Positions 1 to 10,415 of a stretch of 24,223 nucleotides of DNA are shown here, in pieces. Made by a program: the position numbers and the translations under genes. Origin of the DNA: Irineochytrium annulatum (lineage: Eukaryota; Chytridiomycota; Chytridiomycetes; Chytridiales; Chytridiaceae); assembly GCA_027600665.1 (NCBI GenBank), contig JADGJL010000346.1, forward strand, positions 1 through 24,223. The letters are read 5' to 3'. The first letter of the stretch is position 1, and each line of letters starts with the position of its first letter. The notes under the pieces were generated by a model. It had not been told where the DNA came from. It made no database searches and worked only from the letters and a program-made list of their open reading frames with translations.

Positions 1-1073
1 GAGTCGGAGGGCGATGGGGAGATGGGCAGGTCGAAAGGGTGGTCGAGGCCGAAAACCAAGCACGGCGAGGACGAGGGATGAAGTGAAGGGTGCTTTGGTT
101 CCTTCGGATTGCGTGGTATTTTCTCGGCGGGACTCGACTTTGACTTTCCGCCGAATTGTCCTGATTCAACGGTCAAGTGGCGTCGGGCGGGCCGCGGAAT
201 GGAGTTGGTGGCGTCGAGAGAGAACGGATGGGACGGTGCCGACGGCGGTGTCGTCGCGTCGCGATTGTCGGTGGGAGCTCGCCGGTATTGCGAATGGACC
301 ATCAACAGGTTCTTGACACGCTCTGGACCCGGTTCGAATCGTGGGCAGACGGGATCGCCTTGCTCGGGGCTCGTTTGATTGGGCTCGGGGATTGGGCGGC
401 GCGAGGAAGGTTCGCGATGGGCGATGCCCGTGGTGGATTACGTGCTAGCAAACGCAATCGTGCCCTATTGATTCACGTGTTGTTTACACGTGTTTATCCT
501 ACTCTTTCAAGAGTCGAGGTTGGTTAAAGCGGTCGTGGATGCGGTCGGAGACCTTCCGCGTGCTCGTGTGGTGGTGAGGGGCGACGTGTCATGGATAAGG
601 GAGCAAACGACAGTTGCGGTCTTCGGGAGCAAGACTGAGATGAAGCGAGTTCACGCCAGTAGACTTATATTCCCAGCAGACACGAGTTGACGAGCATCAG
701 TTTTGGAGCACCATCTGAGGTCCCATCATTTCCTACTACAAGCGACACCGGCAAATCCTCGTGATCCTGCGGATTTCCAACGAAAAAGAATGAAGTGGCT
801 TGAACAACGTTTCGCGAATCGATCAATCTTCACGCCACCTGATAAAGCAGTTTCCAAGCCTTGGTCGTCAGCATCATCACCACTCAACTCCGCGCTCGGT
901 CATAGTCGTCCCCTCGTAATCGCCAGCCGCCGCGACACGACTGTTTGCTGAGAAAAATTGCATTCAAGGTACAACTGAACACTTGCTGTGAATCGAGTCG
1001 AGTCACGTTCTAACTGCCTGCACAGCCCCCGAGGCTGCCCTATCCGTCAACTCCGAGCCAAACAAACTGCCTG
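1..1073. other. Intergenic or unassigned left edge
   Basis: I see no supportable gene here. The open frames are short, rich in Arg and Gly, mostly lack an ATG start and have no flanking splice sites that would extend them. The first 60 bases read on the minus strand have a C-rich third position, so the 5' part of a minus-strand gene could leave the window to the left, but nothing confirms this. The stretch next to the Myb-like gene presumably contains that gene's promoter; no clear TATA element was recognised. Confidence 0.4.
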
Positions 1074-1880
1074 ATGTTCGCCCGGATGCTCTTCAGCCCC
1101 TTCAGCGGCTTCAGCTGCCAAAATGGACCACGACTGATTTTGTCATGCCTGGTCTCCGAACCTCCTCGCCTCGTCTCTCTTCCTCGCTTCGCGTCGACGA
1201 AGGCCCGGGTCGTCGTCAGATGGACAAGGGACGAGGAAGACCTGCTGCGACGTGAAGGAATGAGTCTGAAGCTCACGGCGCGGGAGCTCCGGGAGCAACA
1301 CTTTCCGTATCGCACTGCCTCGTCGGTGGAACAAAAATGGCGGAGCGTCTTCGCCAACGACCTTGGCCACCTGCCGGTGCAGACGAGTTCAGGTCCGTGG
1401 ACGGATACTCAAGATCGCCTTCTGCAAGAGGGGAAGTCAAAAGGTCTCACCTATGAGGACATTCAAATGCAACTGCTTTCGGGCAGGTCTTTAGACGCCT
1501 TGAAGAATCGATGGGCGATAATTGGCGACAAGGTCAGCCCAAGGTGGAACGCGGAGGACGAGGACAAAATGGTTCGATTGCATAGGGACGAGGGGATGAT
1601 CTTGGAGGATATGCAATTACAACATTTCTCGAACCGCACCTTGGGGTCGCTGTTAAGGAGGTGGGACGAGGAGCATCGTTCCACCGAGGGGCCTTTGCGA
1701 CCTACCCCAAAGGGGTTGCGCCGCTGGACTGCGGAGGAGTGCAAATTACTTCTTATGGCGCGGTTGGACGAGAAGCTGCCTTTCGAAAAGATTATGAAAA
1801 AGTACTTTGATTACCGCACATTACGGAGCGTCCGGGGTAAATTCGCTTTGTTGAGAAAGAAGGGGCAAACGTCAAAATAA
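1074..1880 (+). CDS. Four-repeat Myb/SANT-like protein, possibly mitochondrial
   Basis: This is a single-exon ORF of 268 residues starting at an ATG and ending in TAA; a second ATG lies four codons in. Four Myb/SANT-like helix-turn-helix repeats are visible at about residues 50-92, 109-149, 158-198 and 218-259. Each opens with Trp (WTRDEE, WTDTQD, WNAEDE, WTAEEC), has a central R-[ST]-hydrophobic turn (YRTASS, GRSLDA, NRTLGS, YRTLRS) and closes on a third helix with a basic and aromatic core. Such repeats usually bind DNA or chromatin. Residues 1-48 are Arg/Ser/Phe-rich, nearly free of acidic residues and end in RFASTKARV, which resembles a mitochondrial presequence. That localisation is inference. 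There is no other domain. An AATAAA overlaps the stop codon. Confidence 0.8.
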   Translation: MFARMLFSPFSGFSCQNGPRLILSCLVSEPPRLVSLPRFASTKARVVVRWTRDEEDLLRREGMSLKLTARELREQHFPYRTASSVEQKWRSVFANDLGHLPVQTSSGPWTDTQDRLLQEGKSKGLTYEDIQMQLLSGRSLDALKNRWAIIGDKVSPRWNAEDEDKMVRLHRDEGMILEDMQLQHFSNRTLGSLLRRWDEEHRSTEGPLRPTPKGLRRWTAEECKLLLMARLDEKLPFEKIMKKYFDYRTLRSVRGKFALLRKKGQTSK

Positions 1881-2953
1881 ATATCAATAGTTGCATAACG
1901 TGACTCTAGATGCAACTCCGCACACGTGCGCACCAATGTACTCGACGGCGAAGAGTCGAATAACGTTGTTAACGGTGCGCTTGCATCATCGTCTGCCGTT
2001 GTGCTTGCATTTACCTTCGTTACCACAGTGGAGATCGCACGGCATCGGCATAGGTCAACTGCAACATCGCGCTGTGAAGCCGTATAAAAACCGTATACGC
2101 CGCATCCGTTGCGCCGCCTCCAAAGAAAATAAACTCATGCATCAAGCAAGTGGCAAGGCCCTACTGCTCATAAGAAGCGATCTCGAACGCCCTCTTGCAG
2201 CGTGGTTAAGCGACATTGTAACTTCGGCGTCGACGCTAAGAATTTAGGCGTTTAACTCCTGCGGTGGCGATCGACTTTTGGCTCGCGTATGATGCCGACT
2301 GACAAGCTCTGTCCAACACTCGCGAGGGAGACTCCGCACGTTTCGCTGCTCGTTATTCACAAATTGATTTCGAAGTCACACGTGCTTTTGGCTATCGGCG
2401 TTGCAAAAGTTGTTGGGCCGCCCATCAGTGCGGCTTTCACGATATCGGACCTCGAGGCATCCCATGCCGACGTGTAGCGGCCACCACGGCGCGCAGGATC
2501 GCCAGGCCTATCCCGTCCCCGCTGTCCTTTCCTCTTTCCCTAAAATCCGGCGCCGGCGCTCCTCAAAAGAGGAGCTATCGGCCAGCAGGAGAAGATGGGG
2601 TCCAAACGTTGGCCGTCGAGCAGGGTCGCGATCGCGATGAGAGGTTGGGCAGACGGCAGGTTCGACGACTCCTTCAAGAGCAAACGCAAAGTTGGATTCG
2701 GCGACGATGGTCTCCGTCCTCCTTGGCGTCGTCATTGCGGCCAACGAGACGCAAACGTCCCAGTATCTTTCCTTGATCACAGTCAGGAAGACAGGTCCCG
2801 TCACAACGAACAGTTAGGGCACGCCGTCATTGCCCCCCGATGCAGAACCCCCGCCATATGAAGTCGAGCACCTTGTAGTGAATGGGGAATGTCGCACTTT
2901 GACGGCCTCCTTGATTGTTTACCCGCGCGAGATCTCCACCTCTGTCCTCCCAC
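1881..2953. other. Intergenic region, no supported gene
   Basis: About 1 kb separates the Myb-like gene from the GH16 gene. Plus-strand frames here are short and unremarkable. On the minus strand, 2508-2813 is open and partly protein-like (it contains VFLTVIKERYWDV and a later TETIVAESNF), but it has only an internal ATG, no recognisable family and no convincing splice junctions, so I do not call a gene. The 3' end should hold the GH16 promoter. Confidence 0.4.
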
Positions 2954-4841
2954 ATGCACCCCCTCACGCCCACTGGCCTCCTTGCGCTCCTGGCCCTCTC
3001 GACCAGCATCCACTCCTCCACTACCACCACCACAACAACCACGACGACAGCCAACTCCCCCGCCGGCCCGACCGCGGCCCCCGAGAAGCCGTCGATCGCC
3101 AACCCGGACGGCTACTCCAGCCAGTACCGCCTCGCCTGGTCCGACGACTTTGAGACCTTTGGATTGGACGCGTCCAAGTGGGCGGCTGAGGAGGGCAAAG
3201 CCGTCCGCGGGCCCGCCTGGGTGTCGCCGTCGAACGTTCGGGCCGAGAATGGGCTCCTGCACCTGGACGTGAAAAGGGAGTCCATCAAGGACAATAAAGG
3301 GAACTTCGCGACGTACACTGTCGGACGTGCCGTGTCGAAGAGGAGGTTCGGGATGGGGTACTATGAGGCCCGGCTGAGGGTGCCGAGGACGGAGGGATTT
3401 GAGGCGTCGCTCAGCCTGTGGAGCAGGTCGGAAACGACGGCGACGACGGAGCTGACGATCGCGGAGCTGTCGACGGAGGATCCCAGGATCTACTCGGGCG
3501 GTGTTAAAGTGCACACGGCCGAGAGGCAGGCGGAGTCCAGGATGCCCGGTTGCGATATCGTGCGGGTGGGAGACCTGGCGTCCGACAAGCTGTACCTGGA
3601 GGGGAAGCCGGCACCCATGGATTTCTCGGGCGAATTCCAGACCGTGGGTGTGGAGTGGAGGGAGCTGGATCAGACGATCCGATACTTCCTTAACGGCGAG
3701 GGCGTCGCTATTCAACAGTGGCCGTCGACAGCGCCCAAATTTACGGAGGGGACGTTGAACTTGGAGGTGCGCGTGCCCGGGTGGAGCGAGGTCGACGATT
3801 CGGCCATGGCCGAGAGGCAGAGCGTGTTGGTGGATTACGTCGCGTACTACAACGTGCCCGTGAGTGTTCGCGTTGTGATGTTAACTGCCGTCTATGCTGA
3901 CTTCGGGGAATCAGTTGGCAGGCACGCCCGCCGCAACCGCGGCGGAAGTGAAGGAGGCGATGAAATCCGCTGAAGTCCTCGCCGCCGAGGCCGCCAAGAA
4001 GGCCGCCGACGACGCCGCCCTCCAGACCGCCGAGGAAGCCGCCCAAAAAGCCGCCGACTTGGCTGCCGACGCCGCCCGTCTCGCAGCCGAGGCCGCCCGC
4101 CTCGCCTCGAACCCCGGGGTGCCTCCCGCCTCTAACGCCGCCAAGCCCGTCATCCAAGAGAAGGAAGACGAGCCTCAGCAGGTCGTTACGCGCTCATGCG
4201 CCCACTGCTCCGGTACGCCCATCAACCTATACTCCTGCCCGCGCCAGCGCTTCACCACCTCGACGAACCTGATCGGCGGTCAGACGACCGACGCCACCAA
4301 CGCCCAGCGCGCCAAGAACGGGGACCTCGTCCTGCTCGCCGTTGGCGCGCCACCGGGCCTCCCGCATCAGAGCGTCACGCTCGCGCCAATGGGGAAGTGC
4401 TATGACGGCATCGCGGCGGGCGGGGTGTCGGCGCTGGAGATTGTCGCAAGGGTGGCCGATGGCGTGAGGTTCGAGGTGGAGGTGTGGGATCTGGCGCCGG
4501 ACTGCAGGGAGAAGGGCGCGAGGATCACGGTGGAGCCAACGAAGGTCGGAGGGTTCGATGTTGATGCTGGCTTCAACAAGTATATGGTAAGTTAATTTAT
4601 TGCGAGCATCGCAGTTGTTTTGTTGGGTCTGTTTGTCTGACTTGTGATAATTTAGGTCCCTTTGACGGGCACGACCCTCACGCTATCCCGCCTCGGCGGT
4701 TATAACATCAAAAACATCCACCCTGCCACGTACGGGACTTCCATCACGATCCGATGCACCTCCTTCATTATGAACGGGAAGGCCAAACTTGTCGTGCCGC
4801 GCGTGAGGAGGCACAAGCGCAGCTCCGTGCTGGATCTTTGA
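2954..4841 (+). CDS. Secreted GH16-like glucanase-fold protein with Ala-rich linker and novel C-terminal domain
   Basis: Exons are 2954-3859, 3915-4586 and 4656-4841, giving 587 residues. Both introns are phase 0 (GTGAGT..TCAG, 55 nt; GTAAGT..TTTAG, 69 nt). The start is the ATG at 2954; the frame is open further upstream but has no ATG there. Residues 1-21 form a signal peptide, followed by a Thr-rich stretch. Residues about 45-302 resemble the concanavalin A-like GH16 fold (hydrolases and transglycosylases of beta-1,3/1,4-glucans), with LAWSDDFE near the start and a Gly/Tyr-Glu-Ala-Arg strand (GYYEARLRV). The GH16 active-site pattern ExDxxE appears here as E-L-T-I-A-E at residues 166-171: both glutamates are kept and the middle Asp is Thr. 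Residues 308-366 are an Ala-rich amphipathic helix. Residues 396-587 form a beta-rich domain with six cysteines that I cannot assign. It is probably a wall-associated or secreted protein; catalytic competence is doubtful. Confidence 0.82.
3016..3051 (+). repeat. Thr-coding microsatellite-like tract
   Basis: This is a run of ACC/ACA/ACG-type codons just after the signal peptide of the GH16-like protein. It encodes a Thr tract of about ten residues. Such stretches are common O-glycosylation spacers in secreted fungal proteins. The repeat is short and mixed, so length polymorphism is likely. Confidence 0.6.
3930..4105 (+). repeat. Ala-rich helical repeat (GCC/GCN-rich) in the GH16-like gene
   Basis: A stretch of about 58 residues is roughly half alanine, with Glu, Lys, Asp and Arg spaced at i, i+3/i+4 (AAEAAKKAADDAA, then AEEAAQKAADLAADAARLA). 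This predicts a long single helix or coiled coil. It lies directly after the first intron and ends in a Pro/Asn-containing linker (SNPGVPPASN). It connects the GH16-like domain to the unassigned C-terminal domain. Confidence 0.75.
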
Positions 4842-5227
4842 AAAATATTGTGTTTAGCACAGAGTTTGAACAATTAGAGCGCATTATATCACAGTAGACC
4901 GATTTCCTGTACATTGGTGAATGATTGGAATATGCAAGCACACCAAATACGTTAATAAGAAGTGGACGGCTCATGTACGTAGAAGCTATATGCACGCCAA
5001 ACTTGAGGTTGGCCGTTGGAACAGGTAGAGAACAGAAAATGTAACAGGACAGGCAAATTGAAGGAAATCTTCACGAAAGAGGATACACGGTGGTAAAGGT
5101 TTGCAGCCTGAACAGTTTTTCCAGATACACGATTTGAAATGAGGTACAAACGGACGTGAAATAGAAGAACAAAAAAAAAACAGAAAAAAGAAAGCAGATA
5201 TGCAATGTAATAAAGTTCTTTAACCCT
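4842..5227. other. Convergent intergenic region (3' ends of GH16-like and KHA1 genes)
   Basis: This is AT-richer DNA between two converging genes, with an A-rich run near 5170-5195. An AATAAA at 5209-5214 on the plus strand could serve the GH16-like transcript, though it is about 370 nt past the stop and only about 15 nt from the KHA1 stop codon, so the two 3' ends may overlap. No gene is seen. Confidence 0.45.
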
Positions 5228-8200
5228 TCAGTTGCCCAGGACATTCCTGAACTTCCTCACAACCAGCAAGTCCCAATCGCCGATATTGTCCCTCACAATC
5301 GCCGAAGCGGTCACACCCAACACCCTGTCCTCAACACCCTGATCGGACGCCTTCGCTTCGGCAGCCGCCAAAGCCGAAGGGCGCCCCGCAACTGTGTTCC
5401 TCAAGCTCGCCAAGCTCGTGACCGTATCCTGGCCGGTCCCTTGGTTCCCCTGGATCGTCCCCTGGATCGTCCCCTGGTTCCCTTGCCACGTCGCCTGATG
5501 CGCGCTCCACCTCGTCGCGCCATTAACCGTCATGTTGGCCCCAACGCCGCCATCCTCAGCTACCGCGGAGCTCCATCCGGCGCCGAGGTGCCCAAGCACG
5601 ACGAGCGTCGGATTCGACGGCAGGCCCGTGGCGACCTCGAGGTCCGGGCTCCGGAGAAGATCGAGCAGGGTCGAGAGCGGGTCGACGGGCGTCACGACTT
5701 CGGTGATGGAGACCTTCGGTGTGCTGGGGATCGACTGAGCCGAGGCCGTTGTCAGGGTGCGGACGAAGGGGAAGCCGGCCGTAGCCGAGGCGGCAGCGGC
5801 GGCTGCAGAGGGTTGTCCGGTGGTGCGGGCCTCGGGCTCGGGAGTCACGGGCTTCTCTTTGACAACGACAGTGGGTACGGCGGGGTTCGCGACCGCGGCC
5901 GAGGACGTATTGATGGCGGAGAGGAAGGACGAGGTCGAGATGTCCCTCTCGCGCCTCTTGGTCGCCGCGGCCGAGGCCTGGCTCGACTCCTTGTCCATAT
6001 TAATGGGCTCGATATCTTGGAAGGCGGGCCTGAAGTCTTCGATGTTGCTAACTGTCTGGCCGTCGGCAACTTGGTGGACGTTGACGGTCGCGTTCGAGAG
6101 CTGAGTGCCGAGGGCGATGCTGAGGACCTTTTCGTCGTCCGCTCCGACGGGCTCGAGGACCCAGCCGGGAGGGAGACGCGGGTGGCCGGGCTCTTCAGCC
6201 TGAACCGTTGCCGAGGAGGCACCGAGGTCGTTGACAGCCGGGACGTTATCGCCGGGGACGAGGGAGGAGAAGATCCGGCGCCTGTTCTCCGTCTCCCCGA
6301 TTCCACGCGGAGGGGTAGCAGTGACCCTCAGCATTTTCTCGACCTCAGGCGCGACCTGCGTCATGGACCTAACGTGCAGAATCGAAATGACGGCGTCGGA
6401 AGAGCTCGCCAGCCTCATGGCCATCTGCAAGGCGGCGCGGTCGTCCGGTCCGCCAAAGAACGGCACAAGGATAGACGTCCGCTTCGGCGGTCCCGTCATT
6501 TTGTCCTTGACCTGGCTGGGCCTCCTCATCTTCCCGGTCTTTGTCACAAGTTCGTCCTTGCCCGAGAGCGCGGCCTCGGTCTCGATCTCGTCCAGGTCCG
6601 CAAGCTCATCGCGTGACCGGTCGACGAGGATGGCGACTTTGACGCGGGCCTTGCCAAGGAGCTGGGACGCGAGGTCACCCATCCAAGCGTCCGACGAGCG
6701 CTCGGTAAAGTACGACTGCTGTTTCTCCAGCGGCAGCGGCGTTGTGGGTGGCATGATTGGGCTCGGGAGCACGTGGGAGTCCTTGTCGCCGACGGGGGAC
6801 GGGGCAGCCGACGCGGATGTAGCGGCGGAACCGAACCAATGGGAAAAGTAGTCCTTCTGACCGGAGGGGGTCGAGGGTGGCGCGGGGGCATTAAGGCCGC
6901 CGGCGGTAGGGTTGCCGTCCTCGTCGCGCTTCTTCGAACGCCAGGGCAGAACGATGGTATCACAGTCGTTCTTGTACGCAAGTTTGGCCACGTCTCGGGC
7001 GTAGTCCTTCACTTCGGCCATGACCATGTGCGTGGTGACGCCGACGCCGCGGAGGAGGCCGAAGGTGCGGAAAGCGACGAGGGAGGGATCTGCGATGTCG
7101 CTGGAGGCGAGGAGCATAGCGGACATCCTGTCCGTGAGCGGGCGAAGGCGGACGGCGTGGATAGCAGGCGTTTCTGTCGCAGCGGCCATGGCCCGCGCTA
7201 AAGCAAGCCCGGCGGCAGGAGAGAGGTTCGATGCGGCCGCGAGGAGGTTCTGGTCAGGGATGCCGCGGTTCTCGGTGATGTGGTGGATGAGGCCCATCAT
7301 GGTAGCAACCGAGCCCGTGTTCGGGAGGCACACAAGGAGTCGCCTGTGCTGACCAACGTTTGCGGTGTCAAGAGTATCATCGGCTTCGAGCTTGGCGTCG
7401 ACCGGGCTATGGTAGGATTCAGGGTAGACGATCGCAATCAGGGGGGTCGTCATCAGAGTCGTGCACACGGCCATCAGGATCATGATGGCGAAGATTTGCG
7501 CGTTGATGAGGTTATTGGCAAGGCCAATGTTCAAGATGATGATTTCGACAAGGCTGTGAAACGTTCCAGCGTTAGCTTCGAGTAACCAAATACAAAGGTG
7601 CCAATACTCACCCTTTCGTGTTCATCAAAACTCCAACGGCCAGAGACTCCCTCGGCCTCAGCCCCGAGAATCTCGCAGCCAGCGAGCACCCAACAATTTT
7701 CCCAGTGCAGCAGCACCCAATGACCAGGAGCAGCGCCCCAACAGAGAGCCCCGAGTTAATGGCGCCAATGTTCGTCTTCAGACCAGAGTTTGTAAAGTAC
7801 AACGGCAACAAAATGACGACGGTGAACTCCTCAATCTTCTCCGTCAACTTCACAGCAAAACCGTCCTCCCTCGGCAAGATGAGGCCCGTGAGGAAAGCGC
7901 CAAAGATTGGGTGGATGCCAACGGCGGAGGTGAAGAAGGACGCAGCGATGGCGACGATGAATGCCACGAGAACCATGGGTTGGGAGATGGGCGCACCCTC
8001 ATGGCTGGCGTTCTGATTCCGGAGCGCGAGAAGGTAGCGGTGGAGGCGGAAGAGGATCGGTTTGACGCAGATAAACATGAAGGCGGCGAACCCGATGACG
8101 GTCAGAAGGATGTAGAGGCCGGTCAACGGCGTCGCAGCGGCGATGATGGCAATAATTAGGGCGAGGGCCATCCTATGGAAAAGTTGATTTAACAACGATC

Positions 8201-8867
8201 ATAAGCAAGAAATCAAAATGCGTACCATCCGACAGCGTCGTCGACTGCGGCGGCCGAGATGACGGAGACACCGACGGGCGTTTTGAGCAGTCTCTGCTCC
8301 GTCAGGATTCGTGCCAACACGGGCAGAGCGGTGACGGACATGGCGACTCCGATGAAGAGAAGGAGCTTAGGGTAAGGCACCAAGTCCTGAATGCCCGGAA
8401 TGTAGAGGTAGAAGAAACGGGAGACTCCGATAGAGAGAGCGAAGGTCGAGAGGATGCCCGTCAGCGAGATGGTCAACGAGATGCGGGCGCGCTTCACGAC
8501 GACGCCGAGGTCAAGCTCGAGACCCATGAGAAGAAGAAACAGGAGGAGCTATAAGATCGCGTAAGAAACTACTTCAAACAGCTCGCAAAAATATGCATAC
8601 GCCAAAGCTGGAAAGGACGCTTAAAGACTCCAGCGACGATTTGGGGAAAATGGTGCTGCTGAACCACTTCCAGCGACCCAGAGCCGTCGGCCCCAGCAGG
8701 ATACCGCCAATGACCTCCGCAATGACGCTCGGCTGGTTGATGTACTTGAAGGGGATGCTAATGAGCCTGCATGCGCCGAGGATGACGAAGATCTGCAGCA
8801 GGAGCAGCGCCAAGCCGTCCTGCTGGAATGCACTCTGCCCGTCGATGAAGCCGGTGTAGTTCGTCAT
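5228..8867 (-). CDS. KHA1: Kha1-type K+/H+ antiporter (CPA2) with extended cytoplasmic tail
   Basis: Exons in transcript order are 8867-8601, 8548-8226, 8172-7612 and 7553-5228, giving 1158 residues. The introns are 52, 53 and 58 nt and keep the phase. The start is the ATG at 8867 (MTNYTGF); the upstream frame lacks an ATG. It is a membrane cation/proton exchanger; yeast Kha1 acts in endomembranes in K+ and pH homeostasis. Residues about 20-427 carry roughly 12 membrane segments with hallmark CPA2 stretches: QPSVIAEVIGGILLGP, SVTALPVLARIL (about 160-171), the AAVDDAVGW carboxylate motif (Asp192-Asp193), HPIFGAFLTGLILPR and MNTKGLVEIIILNIG across the third junction. The cytoplasmic tail has USP-like modules, one from about 454 (RRLLVCLP) and one from about 686, with ILVPFFGGPDDRAALQMAMRLA near 745-765. 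It is longer than yeast Kha1 (873 aa) because of low-complexity inserts. Confidence 0.93.
5441..5486 (-). repeat. 12-nt tandem repeat in the KHA1 tail
   Basis: The unit CCCCTGGATCGT occurs exactly twice in tandem at 5447-5470 and is flanked by degenerate copies. On the coding strand it gives an in-frame Gln-Gly-Thr/Ile repeat (GTIQGTIQGNQGTGQ). Its length is a multiple of three, so copy-number change would be tolerated. Confidence 0.7.
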
Positions 8868-8928
8868 CGTGAGGGATTCCTCGGAGCGGACAGCCGGCCG
8901 GGAGAAAGTGGGGGGCAACGCGAGGAGA

Positions 8929-8988
8929 CTGTCGGTGGTGATCGTCAGCACAAATCGATATCGGCGTGGACGGCAGGCGTTAGCTTAC
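8929..8988 (-). other. Possible 5'-UTR intron of KHA1
   Basis: On the minus strand a GTAAGC donor (from 8988) is followed 60 nt later by a CCGACAG acceptor (ending 8929), with a GTGCTGACG branch-like sequence. The exon upstream of it reaches an in-frame TGA at about 9018, so the spliced leader would be non-coding, consistent with translation starting at the ATG at 8867. This is inferred from motifs only. Confidence 0.35.
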
Positions 8989-10415
8989 CCTCTGGGACGG
9001 GTGCTTCGGGGAGGCGATCAGGGGGGATCTCGAGGGCGAGTCGATGGTCGCGGGAGGGATGCGGGGTTCCCTTTTCGTTGGTGGCCGCGCGACGTCAAGG
9101 GGCGCAAGTCCAAGAATACCAAACGTCTGGACCCGCCCTCGGGAATCTGGATCCTCGTATGGTTTGAAACGATGGCGGGTGCAGCGAATGGGAGCAGAAG
9201 GCTTGAAACCATATTAGCTGGAAGCTCCGGTAGGTTTCATTGATCGGCGTTCCTCTGTTTACTTCGCGTAACCTTTTGTCGTCGCGGTTTTCGACATGCG
9301 CGTTTATCTTGTCTCCGTCGCGTGCTTTCTCGAGTCGACGGCCACCAAATCGATTCGATGGAGGTATGGGTCTATAACACCTGCAAGGAAGGACCAGCTG
9401 CTAAATGGAACCATAAGCTAACTTACAGCCGTAAGTTGATTAAGCGATACTACTGTCCAACAGTTTTTTTTTTCGTCGGTGCTTTCTCATTGCTGTGGTT
9501 CCATCAGCAAATTGAAAACTTTTGTGGATAAAAACGAAGAGTTCAATCTGTATAACTGGTATTTTCATATTCTCTAAATCGTTTATACGTCATGCACTCT
9601 TGGTGTATGTAAACCGTTCCGAATCTGCTTTAGAGTGGGGTGCTTGTCATATTTCTCTTGATTGACATAAAGCTCAACTTCGTCTCCAAGCTCGCCTGGT
9701 CGGTCCTCCTCCGCGGTTCAACCGCGGTAACCATCTCGTGAACCGCTGCGCAGTGTCCCTGCTCCGATGTCTAAAGAATTAAATCCATCGATGTCTAGAA
9801 AAAATGTCATATTGCATTTCTTCCATCATAGATTTTCGGGTTGTCCTTGTATGCCCAAATCATCCTGTCATTTTCCTCTGCCGTCCTACAACGATTGATC
9901 TTGCCGATTGGTTGCTGTATACAATTGCCGAGAGCGACTTGCGCGGTGTCCTTTTTATCATCGCAACTGTTGCCCTTCACAACTCCATCCTTCAATATTG
10001 TCCTCCCCTGTCCACCTCGCGTTTGGTCGCTAGCGTGGGCAGATGACCGCGTTCTTTGGTGTATTTAAGTTACTATATTGATTCCAAGGACGCCACAAAG
10101 CGACTTGGGAAGTGCAGCTACATCGTCAGTGAAACTGCAGACCCATTCCAGCGTCTCGCAGAAGGTCTTCTTTCCTCGGTCGTCCTCACCTTTGTCCACA
10201 CGAAGCGGACGGGCCGTCAAGAAGGGTCTGAGGAGCACCAGGAAGGAACTCGGCCCATTGTGAATACAGCTGCTCGCCTGAAGAGGCGTTGCGCAAGCTT
10301 GCGAGTAGACTAACCGACAAGCCTGGCAATGTAAAGATCTTGCTCGGGAGTTAGACGTTGCGAATATGGATGCCGAGTTGCTTGTTGATGCTTCAATTGT
10401 CAAGATCATTTTGCA
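8989..10415. other. Long intergenic region between divergent KHA1 and Maf-like genes
   Basis: About 1.4 kb with no gene that I can support; short frames on both strands lack coding bias and splice support. It must contain the promoters of KHA1 (minus) and of the Maf-like gene (plus). The one distinct element is a near-perfect palindrome at 9711-9727. A T-run lies near 9464-9474. Confidence 0.4.
9711..9727. promoter_or_regulatory. 17-bp palindrome CCGCGGTTCAACCGCGG
   Basis: Two 8-bp arms (CCGCGGTT and AACCGCGG) flank a single central C. The element lies in the promoter region shared by two divergent genes. Its symmetry and CCG...CGG ends resemble sites bound by dimeric fungal zinc-cluster regulators, but no factor can be named. 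The next bases (GAACCGCT, from about 9740) repeat half of it weakly. Confidence 0.3.

Noticed and set aside
270..380. tRNA-like T-loop GGTTCGAATC near 330-340
   Set aside because: The bases on either side do not form the five-pair T-stem, and no matching A box, anticodon arm or acceptor stem is present.
2915..2953. Extra 13 residues at the start of the GH16-like protein
   Set aside because: The codon at 2915 is TTG. The first ATG, at 2954, gives a clean signal peptide.
3741..4157. Gly-rich minus-strand ORF opposite the Ala-rich linker
   Set aside because: It is the complement of GCC-rich repeats and its frame spans the plus-strand intron.
5441..7585. Long plus-strand open frames opposite KHA1
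   Set aside because: They are antisense shadows of the conserved minus-strand exon, Arg/Gly-rich, with no splice support.
8868..8951. Upstream extension of KHA1 to 8951
   Set aside because: It would start at GTG; the ATG at 8867 matches the usual family N-terminus, and upstream sequence looks like a leader with an intron.
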